Shown here: piece after piece, positions 8,896 through 17,497 of the stretch
How positions within the stretch are numbered: the first letter of the stretch is position 1
Layout: each line of letters begins with the position of its first letter
DNA from: Jiangella mangrovi
Lineage (GTDB): Bacteria; Actinomycetota; Actinomycetes; Jiangellales; Jiangellaceae
DNA: 64,000 bases
Reading direction: 5' to 3'
Assembly: GCF_014204975.1 (NCBI RefSeq)
Contig: NZ_JACHMM010000001.1
Location: 5,642,037 to 5,706,036 of the forward strand
The notes under the pieces: model-generated
Told to the model about the DNA's origin: nothing
The model's input: only the letters and a program-made list of their open reading frames with translations
Database searches by the model: none
Made by a program: the position numbers and the translations under genes

Positions 8896-9298
8896 CTGGG
8901 CCCGCAAGCAGGCGGAGAAGTACGAGGAGTCCGGCGGCACGTCGGCCCTCACCCTGCGAGGCCGGCCGGTCATCGTGCTGACGTCGGTCGGCGCCAGGAC
9001 CGGCAAGCTGCGCAAGACCGCCCTCATGCGCGTCGAGCACGACGGTGAGTACGCGGTGGTCGCCTCGCTCGGCGGCGCGCCGAAGCACCCCGTCTGGTAC
9101 CACAACCTCAAGGCCAACCCGCACGTCGAGCTGCAGGACGCCACCGCCAGGCACGACTACCTCGCCCGCGAGGTCACCGGCGAGGAGCGCGAGCTCTGGT
9201 GGAAGCGCGCCGTCGACGCCTGGCCCGACTACGCGAACTACCAGACCAAGACCACCCGCGTGCTCCCCGTCTTCGTGCTGACCCGCCTGGTCGACTGA
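8858..9298 (+). CDS. Deazaflavin (F420)-dependent nitroreductase family protein
   Basis: A 146-residue split beta-barrel protein of the Ddn family. The diagnostic segments are [23 protein letters not shown] (residues about 35-57, cofactor phosphate contact), [28 protein letters not shown] in parts, and the C-terminal VLPVFVLTR. Members bind reduced F420 and reduce quinones, nitro compounds or other electrophiles in actinobacteria. It overlaps the end of the permease gene by 38 bp and may simply ride on the iron-regulated transcript. The true substrate is unknown. Confidence 0.85.
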   Translation: MPLTGEYEPSTSDWARKQAEKYEESGGTSALTLRGRPVIVLTSVGARTGKLRKTALMRVEHDGEYAVVASLGGAPKHPVWYHNLKANPHVELQDATARHDYLAREVTGEERELWWKRAVDAWPDYANYQTKTTRVLPVFVLTRLVD

Positions 9299-9350
9299 CG
9301 GTCGGCCGACGACGGCGTTTGTCTGACGGTCGGGCGGGTAGAGGCCGCGC

Positions 9351-10235
9351 ATGACGACGCACGCCAGCGATCAGGCCGCCCGCCCGACCTCCTTCCCGCG
9401 CCAGCAGCAGGAGCCGCCCGGCACCACGACGGCCATGGACCCGGCGCCGGACCACGGTGAGGCGACGTACCAGGGCTCCGGGAAGCTGACGGGGCTGCGC
9501 GCCCTCATCACCGGCGGCGACTCCGGCATCGGCCGCGCCGTCGCCCTGGCGTTCGCCCGCGAGGGCGCCGACGTCGCCATCACGTACCTGCCCGAGGAGC
9601 AGGCCGACGCCGACGCCACCATGGGGCACGTCGCCGACGCCGGCCGCCGCGGCCTCGCCTACGCCGCGGACCTGCGCTCGCACGACGTCTGCGTCGAGGT
9701 CGTCACCCGGGCCGTCGCCGAGCTGGGCGGGCTGGACGTCCTGGTCAATAACGCCGGCTTCCAGATGGCCCGCGACGGCGGCATCGAGAGCATCGACCCC
9801 GAGCGGCTGGACCGGGTCATGAAGACCAACCTCTACGCGCTGTTCTGGATGACACAGGAGGCGGTCAAGCACCTGAAGCGCGGCGGCTGCATCATCAACA
9901 ACTCCTCGATCCAGGCCTACGACCCGTCGGTGTCGCTGCTCGACTACGCCAGCACGAAGGCCGCGATCAACAACGCCACCGTCAACCTCGCCGCCGAGCT
10001 GGGGCCGCGCGGCATCCGCGTCAACGCCGTCGCGCCCGGACCCATCTGGACGCCACTGCAGCCGGCCACCCAGCCGCCCGAGAAGGTGGAGAAGTTCGGC
10101 CAGGACACCCCGCTCGGCCGGGCCGGCCAGCCCGCCGAGGTGGCGCCGGCGTTCGTGTTCCTCGCCTCCCCGCGGGACGCGAGCTACGTCTCCGGCACCG
10201 TCCTCGGCGTCACCGGCGGCAAGCCGGTGTTCTGA
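9351..10235 (+). CDS. SDR-family oxidoreductase (YhdF/YghA-like)
   Basis: A 294-residue short-chain dehydrogenase with an extra N-terminal arm of about 45 residues, as in the glucose/ribitol dehydrogenase-like subgroup often tied to stress or germination. It has the cofactor motif TGGDSGIGRAVA, LVNNAGFQM, catalytic Ser in INNSSIQ and Tyr/Lys in YASTKAAI, then VNAVAPGPIWTPL. It is NAD(P)-dependent. The stop codon is 9 bp from the end of the convergent propeller gene, with no room for a long terminator. The substrate is not predictable. Confidence 0.9.
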   Translation: MTTHASDQAARPTSFPRQQQEPPGTTTAMDPAPDHGEATYQGSGKLTGLRALITGGDSGIGRAVALAFAREGADVAITYLPEEQADADATMGHVADAGRRGLAYAADLRSHDVCVEVVTRAVAELGGLDVLVNNAGFQMARDGGIESIDPERLDRVMKTNLYALFWMTQEAVKHLKRGGCIINNSSIQAYDPSVSLLDYASTKAAINNATVNLAAELGPRGIRVNAVAPGPIWTPLQPATQPPEKVEKFGQDTPLGRAGQPAEVAPAFVFLASPRDASYVSGTVLGVTGGKPVF

Positions 10236-10244
10236 CCGCTTCGG

Positions 10245-11465
10245 CTAGAGCACGCCGCCGAGGACGTACGGCATCGACCCGTCGATGGCCTCCATGTGCA
10301 CGAGCGGGGCGGCCACCTCGCACTGCCCGTCGAGTCCGCAGCGCAGCACCACGATCGACGTCTGGCTGGGCCACACCTCGAGGACGAGGCCGCCGTCCGG
10401 CTCCCAGGCCACGCGACTCGCGTCCACTCCCTCGAACCGCACCTGCACGTCGCCGGTGCGCGCGTCGGCGACAGTCACGCCCGCCCGGCCGCTCGTGGAC
10501 CGGAACGCCACGAAGCGGCTGTCGGGCGAGAACGACCGCGGGCCGACGTAGCCGCCCTCAGCGGTCCACAGCTGCTCACCGGTCGCTGTGTCGATGACGA
10601 CCGAGCCTTCCGAGGTGGAACCTCGTGAGACGGCTGGCTCCCAACCGGCGGCGGCGAGCGCCCCGTCGGGCGAGACGGCGGAGGTCCCGGGCGGCCCGGC
10701 CCAGGGACCGACGGTCCCCGCGTCCAGGTCCCAGACCCCACTGGACTGCGACCTCACGCTGTCCAGGAGGACCCGGTCCCCGCCGAGGAAGCCCTTCACG
10801 ATGCCGACGTCGGCGTCCGCCCCGGAGCGCACCAGCTCGTGTACCACCTCGCCGCTCGACACGTCGGTGACGTACAGGGTGGTCGGGCCCGAGCCCGGCT
10901 GAGCCCAGGCCAGGTACGCACCGTCCGGCGACGCGGCCATGCCGCCCACGCCGTCGGCACTCAGGACGGTGCGGACACCGGTCGCGTCCACGAGCGACAG
11001 CTCCACGGCGGTGCGTTCGGCGTTGACCGCGAGGAGGGCGATCCTGCCGCCGGCCACCGCCTCGATGGAGTACACACCGCCCTGAGGACCGTCGTACGGC
11101 ACCGCGGTTCCGCCGGCGCGCAGTTCGCCGTTCGCGTACCACTCCACGTCCGGTTCGGGGCCCTCCGGAAGGGTGGCGACGTCGATGGTGACCGTGCCGA
11201 CGGGCGTCGGCGCGACCGGGGGCGGCGTCTCGTCGGCCGCTGGGTCCGCGGACCCCAGGCTCGGCCGGTCGAGCGCCAGCGGGTCGGCGACGACGAACAA
11301 TGTCCCGGCGGCGACGGCGACCGCGGTGCCGCCCGACGCGACCAGCCGCACCCTGGTTCGCCGTCGGCGCGCCTCGCGGAGGACGACGTCGGCCAGGCCG
11401 GTCCGGGGTGGGACGCGGGCGGCGAGATCGTCGAGTGTGTCGCGCACCTGGTCTTCGAGTGTCAT
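10245..11465 (-). CDS. Membrane-anchored beta-propeller protein, probable anti-sigma partner
   Basis: A 406-residue protein. The first 40 residues are cytoplasmic and basic (EARRRRTRVR), a single transmembrane helix spans about 41-60, and the rest (about 340 residues) is an exported WD40/TolB-like propeller with repeated Ser-Pro-Asp-Gly blades (SPDGAYLAW, SPDSRFVAF). Its ATG overlaps the TGA of the sigma-factor gene by 4 nt, a strong sign of translational coupling. Such pairs are common for SigE-family ECF factors in actinobacteria. The short cytoplasmic tail may hold the sigma factor while the propeller senses an extracellular cue. No zinc-binding anti-sigma motif is visible. Confidence 0.78.
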   Translation of the reverse strand: MTLEDQVRDTLDDLAARVPPRTGLADVVLREARRRRTRVRLVASGGTAVAVAAGTLFVVADPLALDRPSLGSADPAADETPPPVAPTPVGTVTIDVATLPEGPEPDVEWYANGELRAGGTAVPYDGPQGGVYSIEAVAGGRIALLAVNAERTAVELSLVDATGVRTVLSADGVGGMAASPDGAYLAWAQPGSGPTTLYVTDVSSGEVVHELVRSGADADVGIVKGFLGGDRVLLDSVRSQSSGVWDLDAGTVGPWAGPPGTSAVSPDGALAAAGWEPAVSRGSTSEGSVVIDTATGEQLWTAEGGYVGPRSFSPDSRFVAFRSTSGRAGVTVADARTGDVQVRFEGVDASRVAWEPDGGLVLEVWPSQTSIVVLRCGLDGQCEVAAPLVHMEAIDGSMPYVLGGVL

Positions 11466-11986
11466 GCCGAGGCCTCCTCGGGAGTGGGCGGGACGGTACC
11501 GGCGGCCAGCTCCGGGGCGAGGGCACGCACCCGGGCCAGCGACCGTGCGGTCTGGCTGCGGACCGTGCCGACGGAGCAGCCGAGGATCTCGGCGACCTCG
11601 CGCTCGGGCAGGTCCTCGTAGTAGCGCAGCACCAGGACGGCCCGCTGCCGCGGCGTCAGCCGGAGCAGTGCCTGGCGCAGGTCCAGCCGATGCGGAACGT
11701 CGTCGGCCGCATCGGTGACTGGGCGGTCGGGCAGGACGGCGACGGAGTCCTCGCGGACGGCCTTGCGCCGTCGCCAGCGGCCGGCGAAGTCGTGGTACAT
11801 CGTCCGGCGGACGTAGGCCTCTGGGTTGTCGACCTTGTGCCAGCGGCGCACCAGCTTGACCAGCGCGCCCTGGACGAGGTCCTCGGCCGTGTGCGGGTCG
11901 CCGGTCAGGGCGTAGGCGGAACGACGCAGCGCCGGCGATCGGGACTCGACGAACTCCCGGAACTCGCTCTCTGCACGGGTGTCCAT
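11462..11986 (-). CDS. RNA polymerase sigma factor, SigE-family ECF type
   Basis: A 174-residue extracytoplasmic-function sigma factor. Region 2 includes DLVQGALVKLVRRWHKVDNP and YVRRTMYHDFAGRWRRR. Region 4 has LRLTPRQRAVLVLRYYEDLP and the helix-turn-helix EREVAEILGCSVGTVRSQTARSL in two halves. It matches the actinobacterial SigE-family subgroup rather than SigK/SigM. The stop codon overlaps the start of the membrane propeller gene, which is its probable regulator. No own-promoter motif could be assigned upstream. Confidence 0.9.
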   Translation of the reverse strand: MDTRAESEFREFVESRSPALRRSAYALTGDPHTAEDLVQGALVKLVRRWHKVDNPEAYVRRTMYHDFAGRWRRRKAVREDSVAVLPDRPVTDAADDVPHRLDLRQALLRLTPRQRAVLVLRYYEDLPEREVAEILGCSVGTVRSQTARSLARVRALAPELAAGTVPPTPEEASA

Positions 11987-12047
11987 CCGATCCCTCTCGT
12001 CGGCGCTGCTTCCTCACTCACAGACGCACGAGGCCGGACTCACTATG

Positions 12048-12671
12048 TCAGTCGTCGTCGTGGTCATCGTCCGAGCCGTGACCGCTGTTGTCGTCGCGGT
12101 CGTCGTGGTCGTCGTCGTGCCGGTCGTCGTCGTGCCGGTCGTCGTCGTGCTTGTCGTCGTCGCGGTCATCACGGTCGTCGCGGTCGTGGTCGCGGTCGTC
12201 GTCGACGTCGACGCGGGTGATCTCGCCGCTCATCGCGTCCACGCGGACGTCGTGCTCGACGCCGTCGAGGTGGATCTCGACCTTCCACTCCAGCCGGCCG
12301 TGCTCCCACTCGCGCTCGACCTCGGTGACGGTGCCGCCGCCGACGTGGGCGAGGGCGATCTGCTCGGCCTCGCCGCTGCCCATGCCCTCGTCCGGAATCG
12401 GCGCCGCGCTGGGCGAGTCGCTCGGAGACGGCGACGCGCTCGGGCTGTCGTCGGGCGACGGTGCGTCCGACGGCGACGGCGAGTCGTCCGGCGAGTCGTC
12501 GGGCAGCAGATCGCTCTGCGACGGGTTGTCGTCCGGCGTGGGCGACGAGGTGATCGAGGACTGCGGGGCCTGGCCGCCGTCGTCGGAGGTCGTGACGGCG
12601 TACGCGACGCCGCCGGTGACGAGCAGTGCGGCCGCGGCGGCCGCGGCGGAGACGAGACGGTTGCGGTTCAT
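12048..12671 (-). CDS. Exported PepSY-domain protein with Asp/His-rich tail
   Basis: A 207-residue protein with a signal peptide or anchor (residues about 6-26), a Ser/Pro/Asp linker (about 30-92), a PepSY domain (about 95-152: AEQIALAHVGGGTVTEVERE, then VRVDAMSGEITRV), and a C-terminal tail of about 55 residues made almost only of Asp, His and Arg in 5-residue repeats (DDRHD). The tail is a plausible divalent metal sponge. The gene lies 73 bp downstream of the histidine kinase on the same strand, and PepSY proteins often accompany such two-component systems as modulators. GGAAGCCACC precedes the ATG. Confidence 0.82.
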   Translation of the reverse strand: MNRNRLVSAAAAAAALLVTGGVAYAVTTSDDGGQAPQSSITSSPTPDDNPSQSDLLPDDSPDDSPSPSDAPSPDDSPSASPSPSDSPSAAPIPDEGMGSGEAEQIALAHVGGGTVTEVEREWEHGRLEWKVEIHLDGVEHDVRVDAMSGEITRVDVDDDRDHDRDDRDDRDDDKHDDDRHDDDRHDDDHDDRDDNSGHGSDDDHDDD

Positions 12672-12744
12672 GGTGGCTTCCTTCCTGACTGGTGCGTTGC
12701 CACCACGTTCCCGCCGGCCGCCCTAGCGCCGCGCTGGGCGACGG

Positions 12745-14052
12745 TTAAGGCGCGGCTAAGGCCGAACCGGCCGGTCCGCCGAGGTCGACGACGACGGTGA
12801 GCCCGCCGCCCGCCGGGGTCTGCAGGTCGACGCCTCCGCCGGACTGCTCGGCCGTCCGACGGACGATGTCGAGCCCCAGCCCGCTGGACCCGGAGCCACT
12901 GACCCCACGACGCAGCGCCCCCGTGTGCTGGCCGTCCGCCAGGCCCGGGCCCTGGTCGGCGACGACCAGCCGGGCGCCCCCGCCGGGCCGCGGCTCCAGC
13001 CGGACGGTGAACGCCGTCCCGTGCGGGGTGTGGGCGAAGACGTTGCCGAGCAGCGCGTCGACGCACGCCTCCAGATCGCCACGGGCGAGCGCGACCGGCA
13101 GCGGGCCGGGCGCGACGTCGACCGTCAGCTCGCGGTCGGTGTCCTCGGCGAGCACCGCCCAGAACGCGACCCGCTCGCGGACCGCGTCGGCGGCGTCGGC
13201 CGACACCCGCTCGGGGACGGCGCCACGCCGTCGCGCCTGCTGGATGACGTCGGTGACGGCGCGGTCGACGGCGTCGACCCCGGCGACGATCCGCTCGGAC
13301 TGCTCACCGCCGGGCAGCGCCTCGGCGTCCATGCGCAGCGTCGTCAGCGGCGTGCGGACCCGGTGCGAGAGGTCGGCGATGGTCTCGCGCTCCTCGCGCA
13401 GCAGGTCGGTGATCCGCCCGGCCAGCCCGTTGAGCGCCGTCGCGACGACGCCCAGCTCGCCCGGCGCCGACGTGTCCGCGCGGGCGTCGAGCTCGCCGCG
13501 GCCGAGCCGATGCGAGACCGCCGCCAGATCCGTCGCCCCCCGCACCAGGCGCCGGCCGAGCCGGTCCGCCACCACGAGGCTGACCAGCAGCAACGCCACA
13601 CCCAGCCCGGCCAGCAGCAGCCAGGCCCGGGCGACGCCCCGGGCGAGCTGCTCGTCCGGGACGAAGGTGCGGATGACGCCGGCGCTGTTCGCGGACTCAC
13701 CGACCGCGAAGACGATCTCGCGACCGCCGTCGACCTCGGCGGACGCGCTGGATCCCCGCTCGCCCAGCTCGACCAGCGGGGACCGGTCCGCGTCAGCGCC
13801 GAGTCGCTCGCCGCCGGGCAGGAACACCGTCACCTCCGACGCGGAGTTGGCGTCGAGCTGGGCGACCGCGAGCGCGAGCGTCGCCTGGTCCGTCGTCGCG
13901 ACCAGCGACGTCAGGGCCTGCGCCTCGACGGTGGCCGCCTGCACCGCGCGGTCGGCGGCGACGTCGCGGACCAGCAGCGCGAGCGGCAGCAGGAACGCGA
14001 CCAGGACGAGCGTCGTCGTGGCGGCGACGAGGACGAGCAGCCTGCGGCGCAC
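12745..14052 (-). CDS. Sensor histidine kinase
   Basis: A 435-residue transmembrane kinase. Helix 1 is at about 7-28, an extracytoplasmic domain at about 30-140, helix 2 at about 143-163 and a HAMP domain at about 165-218. The DHp helix has DLSHRVRTPLT with phospho-acceptor His230, and the catalytic domain carries the N-box LLGNVFAHTP and the G-boxes ADQGPGLAD and GSSGLGLDIV. The GTG start lies 4 bp after the response-regulator stop, so the two are one transcript. The signal is not known; the PepSY gene downstream hints at an envelope or metal cue. Confidence 0.92.
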   Translation of the reverse strand: MRRRLLVLVAATTTLVLVAFLLPLALLVRDVAADRAVQAATVEAQALTSLVATTDQATLALAVAQLDANSASEVTVFLPGGERLGADADRSPLVELGERGSSASAEVDGGREIVFAVGESANSAGVIRTFVPDEQLARGVARAWLLLAGLGVALLLVSLVVADRLGRRLVRGATDLAAVSHRLGRGELDARADTSAPGELGVVATALNGLAGRITDLLREERETIADLSHRVRTPLTTLRMDAEALPGGEQSERIVAGVDAVDRAVTDVIQQARRRGAVPERVSADAADAVRERVAFWAVLAEDTDRELTVDVAPGPLPVALARGDLEACVDALLGNVFAHTPHGTAFTVRLEPRPGGGARLVVADQGPGLADGQHTGALRRGVSGSGSSGLGLDIVRRTAEQSGGGVDLQTPAGGGLTVVVDLGGPAGSALAAP

Positions 14053-14056
14053 GCGC

Positions 14057-14740
14057 TCACGCCTCCGGCGCGGTCAGACGCACCCCGACGCCGCGGACTG
14101 CGTGCAGGTAGCGCGGCTGCTGCGCGGTCTCGCCGAGCTTGCGGCGCAGCCAGGACAGGTGCACGTCGACGGTCTTGTCGGCGCCGCCGTACGGCAGCTG
14201 CCAGACCTCGGTCAGCAGCTCGCGCTTGCCGACGACCTCGCCGGCCCGCGCGGCCAGGTAGTGCAGCAGGTCGAACTCGCGCGGCGTGAGGTCCAGCGCG
14301 TCGTCGTCGAGCGTGGCCTGGCGCGAGCGCGGGTCGATGCGCAGGCCGCCGACGGTGACCGCCTGGTCGCGCTGATCCTCGCCGCCGCGCCTGAGCACGG
14401 CGCGGATCCGCGCGTCGAGCTGGGCGACGCCGAACGGCTTGGTCACGTAGTCGTCGGCGCCGGCATCGAGGACGGCGACGACCTCGGTCTCGTCGTCGCG
14501 CGCGGTGGCGACGATGACCGGCACGTCGCTGACGCCGCGGAGCATGCGCAGCATGGCGGTGCCGTCGAGGTCCGGCAGCCCCAGATCGAGCACGACGACG
14601 TCCGGGCGCTCGCCGACCGCCTGCTCGAGTCCCGCCATGGCCGTCGGCGCCGACCGGACCGCGTGCCCGCGCTCGGTCAGCCCGCGGATCAGCGCGGACC
14701 TGATGGTCGCGTCGTCCTCGACGACGAGTACCTGTGCCAT
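14057..14740 (-). CDS. Response regulator, OmpR/PhoB family
   Basis: A 227-residue two-component regulator. The receiver has the acidic pair EDD (residues 8-10), phospho-acceptor Asp52 in VVLDLGLPD and Lys101 in TKPFG. The OmpR winged helix follows with RQATLDDDALDLTPREFDLL and VDVHLSWLRRKL. It heads the regulator-kinase-PepSY gene order, all leftward. It should bind direct repeats at its own or other promoters, but no clear direct repeat was found in the short space upstream. Confidence 0.93.
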   Translation of the reverse strand: MAQVLVVEDDATIRSALIRGLTERGHAVRSAPTAMAGLEQAVGERPDVVVLDLGLPDLDGTAMLRMLRGVSDVPVIVATARDDETEVVAVLDAGADDYVTKPFGVAQLDARIRAVLRRGGEDQRDQAVTVGGLRIDPRSRQATLDDDALDLTPREFDLLHYLAARAGEVVGKRELLTEVWQLPYGGADKTVDVHLSWLRRKLGETAQQPRYLHAVRGVGVRLTAPEA

Positions 14741-14803
14741 GCGGTCGAGGGTACGGGTTGGGGGCCGGGACGCCGGGCCACCGTCGCACCTCGCCGCGCG
14801 GGC

Positions 14804-14822
14804 TATACTGGTCTATACCGAA
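14804..14822 (+). promoter_or_regulatory. DasR-like operator overlapping a -10 element, before the GntR gene
   Basis: The sequence tactggtctataccga (14807-14822) is close to the GntR/HutC (DasR) consensus ACTGGTCTAGACCACT. It overlaps tatact (14804-14809), which fits a -10 hexamer. The regulator ATG is at 14903. A regulator bound here would block RNA polymerase, so autoregulation is likely. A matching site lies in front of the sugar operon at 21891-21900. Confidence 0.7.
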
Positions 14823-14902
14823 TGTCGGCGTTCTCACGGACCCCGATCGCGGCCCGTTCCTCACTAGGATGGCCATGGCCCGACCACCGAGGGAGTCGAC
14901 GA

Positions 14903-15673
14903 ATGCCGAGGCGGCGCCATCAGCCCGCGGATGCCACGGCCGGCGTGTTCGTGGCCGACGACACCCGCCCCAAGGGTGAGCACATCAAGGACGTGCTCAC
15001 CTCGCTGGTGCGTGAGTCCAAGGACGGCTCGCTCCTTCCGTCCGAACGGGTGCTATCGGAGCGGTTCGGCGTCGCGCGCATGACGGTCCGCGGCGTCATC
15101 AACGAGCTCGAGTCGCAGGGCCTCGTGCGCCGGGTCGGCGGCCGGGGGACGTTCGTGCAGCACCCGACCCTCACGCACTCCGAGATCTTCCGCTCGTTCA
15201 CCGAGGACATGCGCAACCGGGGCATGACGCCGAGCTCGCAGCGCTACCGGGCCCGCACCCGGCCGGCACCCCGCGACGTCGCCACCCAGCTCGGCATCGA
15301 GCCGGGCGACCCCGTGCACTCCATCGAGCGCGTCCGCACCGCCGACGGCGTCCCCATGGCGCTCGAGAGCACCAACCTGTCCGCGCGGCGGTTCCCGAAC
15401 CTGCTCGCCGTCATGGCCAAGGACGCGTCGCTGTACGAGGTCCTGACCCGCGTCTTCAAGGTGCGGTTCGAGTCCGCCGAGCAGACCGTCTCGATCGCCC
15501 GGCTCAGTCCGGTCCAGGCCGGCCGGCTCGACGTCCCCGCCTACGAACCCGCCTTCGCCGTCGAGCGCCGCGCCGTCGACAACATGGGCAACGTCGTGGA
15601 GTTCGGCCGGTCCCTGTACCGCGGCGACCGGTACTCCATCCAGATGCACGTCAGCCGCCCCTCGAGCTCCTGA
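14903..15673 (+). CDS. GntR/HutC-family transcriptional regulator
   Basis: A 256-residue regulator. The winged helix-turn-helix is at about residues 25-90 (SLLPSERVLSERFGVARMTV, then GLVRRVGGRGTFV), and the UTRA effector domain follows (about 105-250: VHSIERVRTADGVPMALEST and later YDREYTYR-like positions). HutC members sense sugar phosphates or related metabolites. GGGAG lies 8 bp ahead of the ATG at 14903; longer open frames upstream run antisense to the kinase genes and are not credible. The gene is convergent with the sugar-uptake operon (7 bp between stops), and the two share a palindromic operator type, so it most likely controls that operon. Confidence 0.9.
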   Translation: MPRRRHQPADATAGVFVADDTRPKGEHIKDVLTSLVRESKDGSLLPSERVLSERFGVARMTVRGVINELESQGLVRRVGGRGTFVQHPTLTHSEIFRSFTEDMRNRGMTPSSQRYRARTRPAPRDVATQLGIEPGDPVHSIERVRTADGVPMALESTNLSARRFPNLLAVMAKDASLYEVLTRVFKVRFESAEQTVSIARLSPVQAGRLDVPAYEPAFAVERRAVDNMGNVVEFGRSLYRGDRYSIQMHVSRPSSS

Positions 15674-15680
15674 GTGCGGC

Positions 15681-16580
15681 TCACCCCTTCTGGCCGGTCA
15701 TGGTGACGCCCTCGGTGAAGTAGCGCTGGCCGACGAGGTAGGCCATGAAGATCGGCACGAAGGCCACCACCGAACCGGCCAGCACGACGCTGAGCGGCAC
15801 CTGCTCGGCGTTGAGCGAGGCGAGCCCGGTGGTCAGCGTCCGCATCTCCTGGCTCTGGCCGACGACCAGCGGCCAGAGGAAGTCGTTCCAATGCCAGAGG
15901 AAGACGAAGACGCCGAGCGTCGCCAGGATCGGCTTGATGAGCGGCAGCACGATCGACCGGTAGATGCGCCACTCCGAGCAGCCGTCGATGGTCGCCGCCT
16001 CGAACAGCGAGTCGGGCAGCGAGCGGACGAACTGCCGGATGAGGAAGACGGCCTGCGCGTTGGCCAGCGTCGGCAGGATCAGGCCCCAGTACGTGTCGAC
16101 GCCGCCCGCCTGGGACACGATGACGAACGTCGGGATCAGCGTCACCTGGTACGGGACCATCAGCATCGCGACGAACGACCAGAACATGACCTCCTTGCCC
16201 GGGAAGCGCTTCTTCGCGAACGCGTACCCGGCCAGCGAGGCGAGGAAGAGCACCCCGACCACGGACACCACCGCGTAGACGAGCGTGTTCAGCGCCCATC
16301 GCAGCACGTCGCGGGCCCCGAGGATCTGGTCGAAGGCCTCGGTGGTGAGCCCGGTGGGCGCGAGGCTCCCGGGGAACGTGACGGGACCGATCGGCTTCAG
16401 CGACAGGACGACCATCACGTAGAAGGGGAAGAGCGTGACGATCGCGGCGAGCAGCAGCAGGGCGGCGCGCAGGACCCGCCCGGTGCGGCTGGGGCGGAAG
16501 GTCCCGTAGGCGCGGCGCCGGCTCCGCGACGGGTCTCCGCCGGCGGCGGCCCGGGCCTTCTCCGCAACGGTCGTGCTCAT
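15681..16580 (-). CDS. Carbohydrate ABC transporter permease, MalG type
   Basis: A 299-residue inner-membrane permease of the CUT1 family with six predicted helices. The EAA loop EAATIDGCSEWRIYRSIVLP contacts the shared ATPase. The C-terminus is QRYFTEGVTMTGQKG, standard for MalG-like subunits. The ATG overlaps the TGA of the other permease by 4 nt. No ATPase gene is present in the operon; CUT1 systems of actinobacteria commonly use a distant shared MsiK-type ATPase. Confidence 0.93.
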   Translation of the reverse strand: MSTTVAEKARAAAGGDPSRSRRRAYGTFRPSRTGRVLRAALLLLAAIVTLFPFYVMVVLSLKPIGPVTFPGSLAPTGLTTEAFDQILGARDVLRWALNTLVYAVVSVVGVLFLASLAGYAFAKKRFPGKEVMFWSFVAMLMVPYQVTLIPTFVIVSQAGGVDTYWGLILPTLANAQAVFLIRQFVRSLPDSLFEAATIDGCSEWRIYRSIVLPLIKPILATLGVFVFLWHWNDFLWPLVVGQSQEMRTLTTGLASLNAEQVPLSVVLAGSVVAFVPIFMAYLVGQRYFTEGVTMTGQKG

Positions 16581-17497
16581 CGGTCCCTCCCCACGGTGAG
16601 GCGCTGGATGACGGCGACGACCATCGTCATGACGAAGAGGGCGACGCCGATCGCGCTGGCGTAGCCGAAGTCGAAGTACCGGAACGCCTGGTCGTAGATC
16701 TGGAAGACGACCATGTAGCTCGCGTTGGCCGGGCCGCCTCCGGTCATGACGTAGACGGTGTCGAAGACCTGGAACGACACCGTCGTCTCGATGACGGCCA
16801 GGAAGAACAGCGCCGGACGCAGCTCCGGCAGCACGATGTGGCGGAACCGCTGCCAGGCGTTGGCGCCGTCGGTCAGCGCCGCCTCCTCGAGCTCGCGCGG
16901 GATGTCCTGCAGCCGCGCGAGCAGGATCAGCATGCCGTAGCCGAACCGCGTCCAGACGGCGACGACGACGAGCGCGGGGATCACCAGCGTCGTGTCCGAC
17001 AGCCACGCCTGGCCGGGCAGCCCGATCGCTCCCATCACCGACGACCAGGGTCCGCCGGCCGAGAAGATCCAGGTGAACAGGATGCCGGCGAGGACCAGGC
17101 TGGTCACGACCGGCAGGAAGAAGATCGACCGGAACAGCTTGACCCCGCGGAACGCCCGGCGCACGAGCAGCGCCATCGCCAGGGCGGCCAGGATCGACAG
17201 CGGCACCGCGAGCACCGAGTACAGCAGCGTCGTGCGCAGCGCCCGCCAGAACAGCGGGTCCTCGGTCATCCGCCGGAAGTTGTCCAGCCCGGTCCAGCTG
17301 GTGTCGGCCCCGGGCTGGTAGTCGGTGAACCCCAGCAGAGCGCCGGCGATCGCCGGCCCGAACCGGAAGGCGACGAAGAACAGCAGGACCGGCAGGACGA
17401 ACAGCAGCCCGATGGAGGCCTCCCGCCGGCGCGTCGCCCGGCGGGAGGCCGGACGAGGCGCCGTGCGGGAGGCCGACGCGGTTCCGCTCACGGTCAT
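16577..17497 (-). CDS. Carbohydrate ABC transporter permease, MalF type
   Basis: A 306-residue CUT1 permease. A basic cytoplasmic N-terminus of about 28 residues is followed by six helices. The segment FTDYQPGADTSWTGLDNFRR is the typical first periplasmic loop, and the EAA loop is EEAALTDGANAWQRFRHIVLP. The 4-nt overlaps on both sides place it firmly between the binding protein and the MalG-like subunit. The substrate is not predictable from the permease. Confidence 0.93.
   Translation of the reverse strand: MTVSGTASASRTAPRPASRRATRRREASIGLLFVLPVLLFFVAFRFGPAIAGALLGFTDYQPGADTSWTGLDNFRRMTEDPLFWRALRTTLLYSVLAVPLSILAALAMALLVRRAFRGVKLFRSIFFLPVVTSLVLAGILFTWIFSAGGPWSSVMGAIGLPGQAWLSDTTLVIPALVVVAVWTRFGYGMLILLARLQDIPRELEEAALTDGANAWQRFRHIVLPELRPALFFLAVIETTVSFQVFDTVYVMTGGGPANASYMVVFQIYDQAFRYFDFGYASAIGVALFVMTMVVAVIQRLTVGRDR

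Noticed and set aside
12100-12200. Short tandem repeats that could look like a CRISPR array
   Set aside because: The units are about 15 bp without spacers, encode the Asp/His tail of the PepSY protein, and there are no cas genes.
16997-17321. Rightward open frames inside the sugar permease genes
   Set aside because: They are antisense to well-supported permeases and have no motif.
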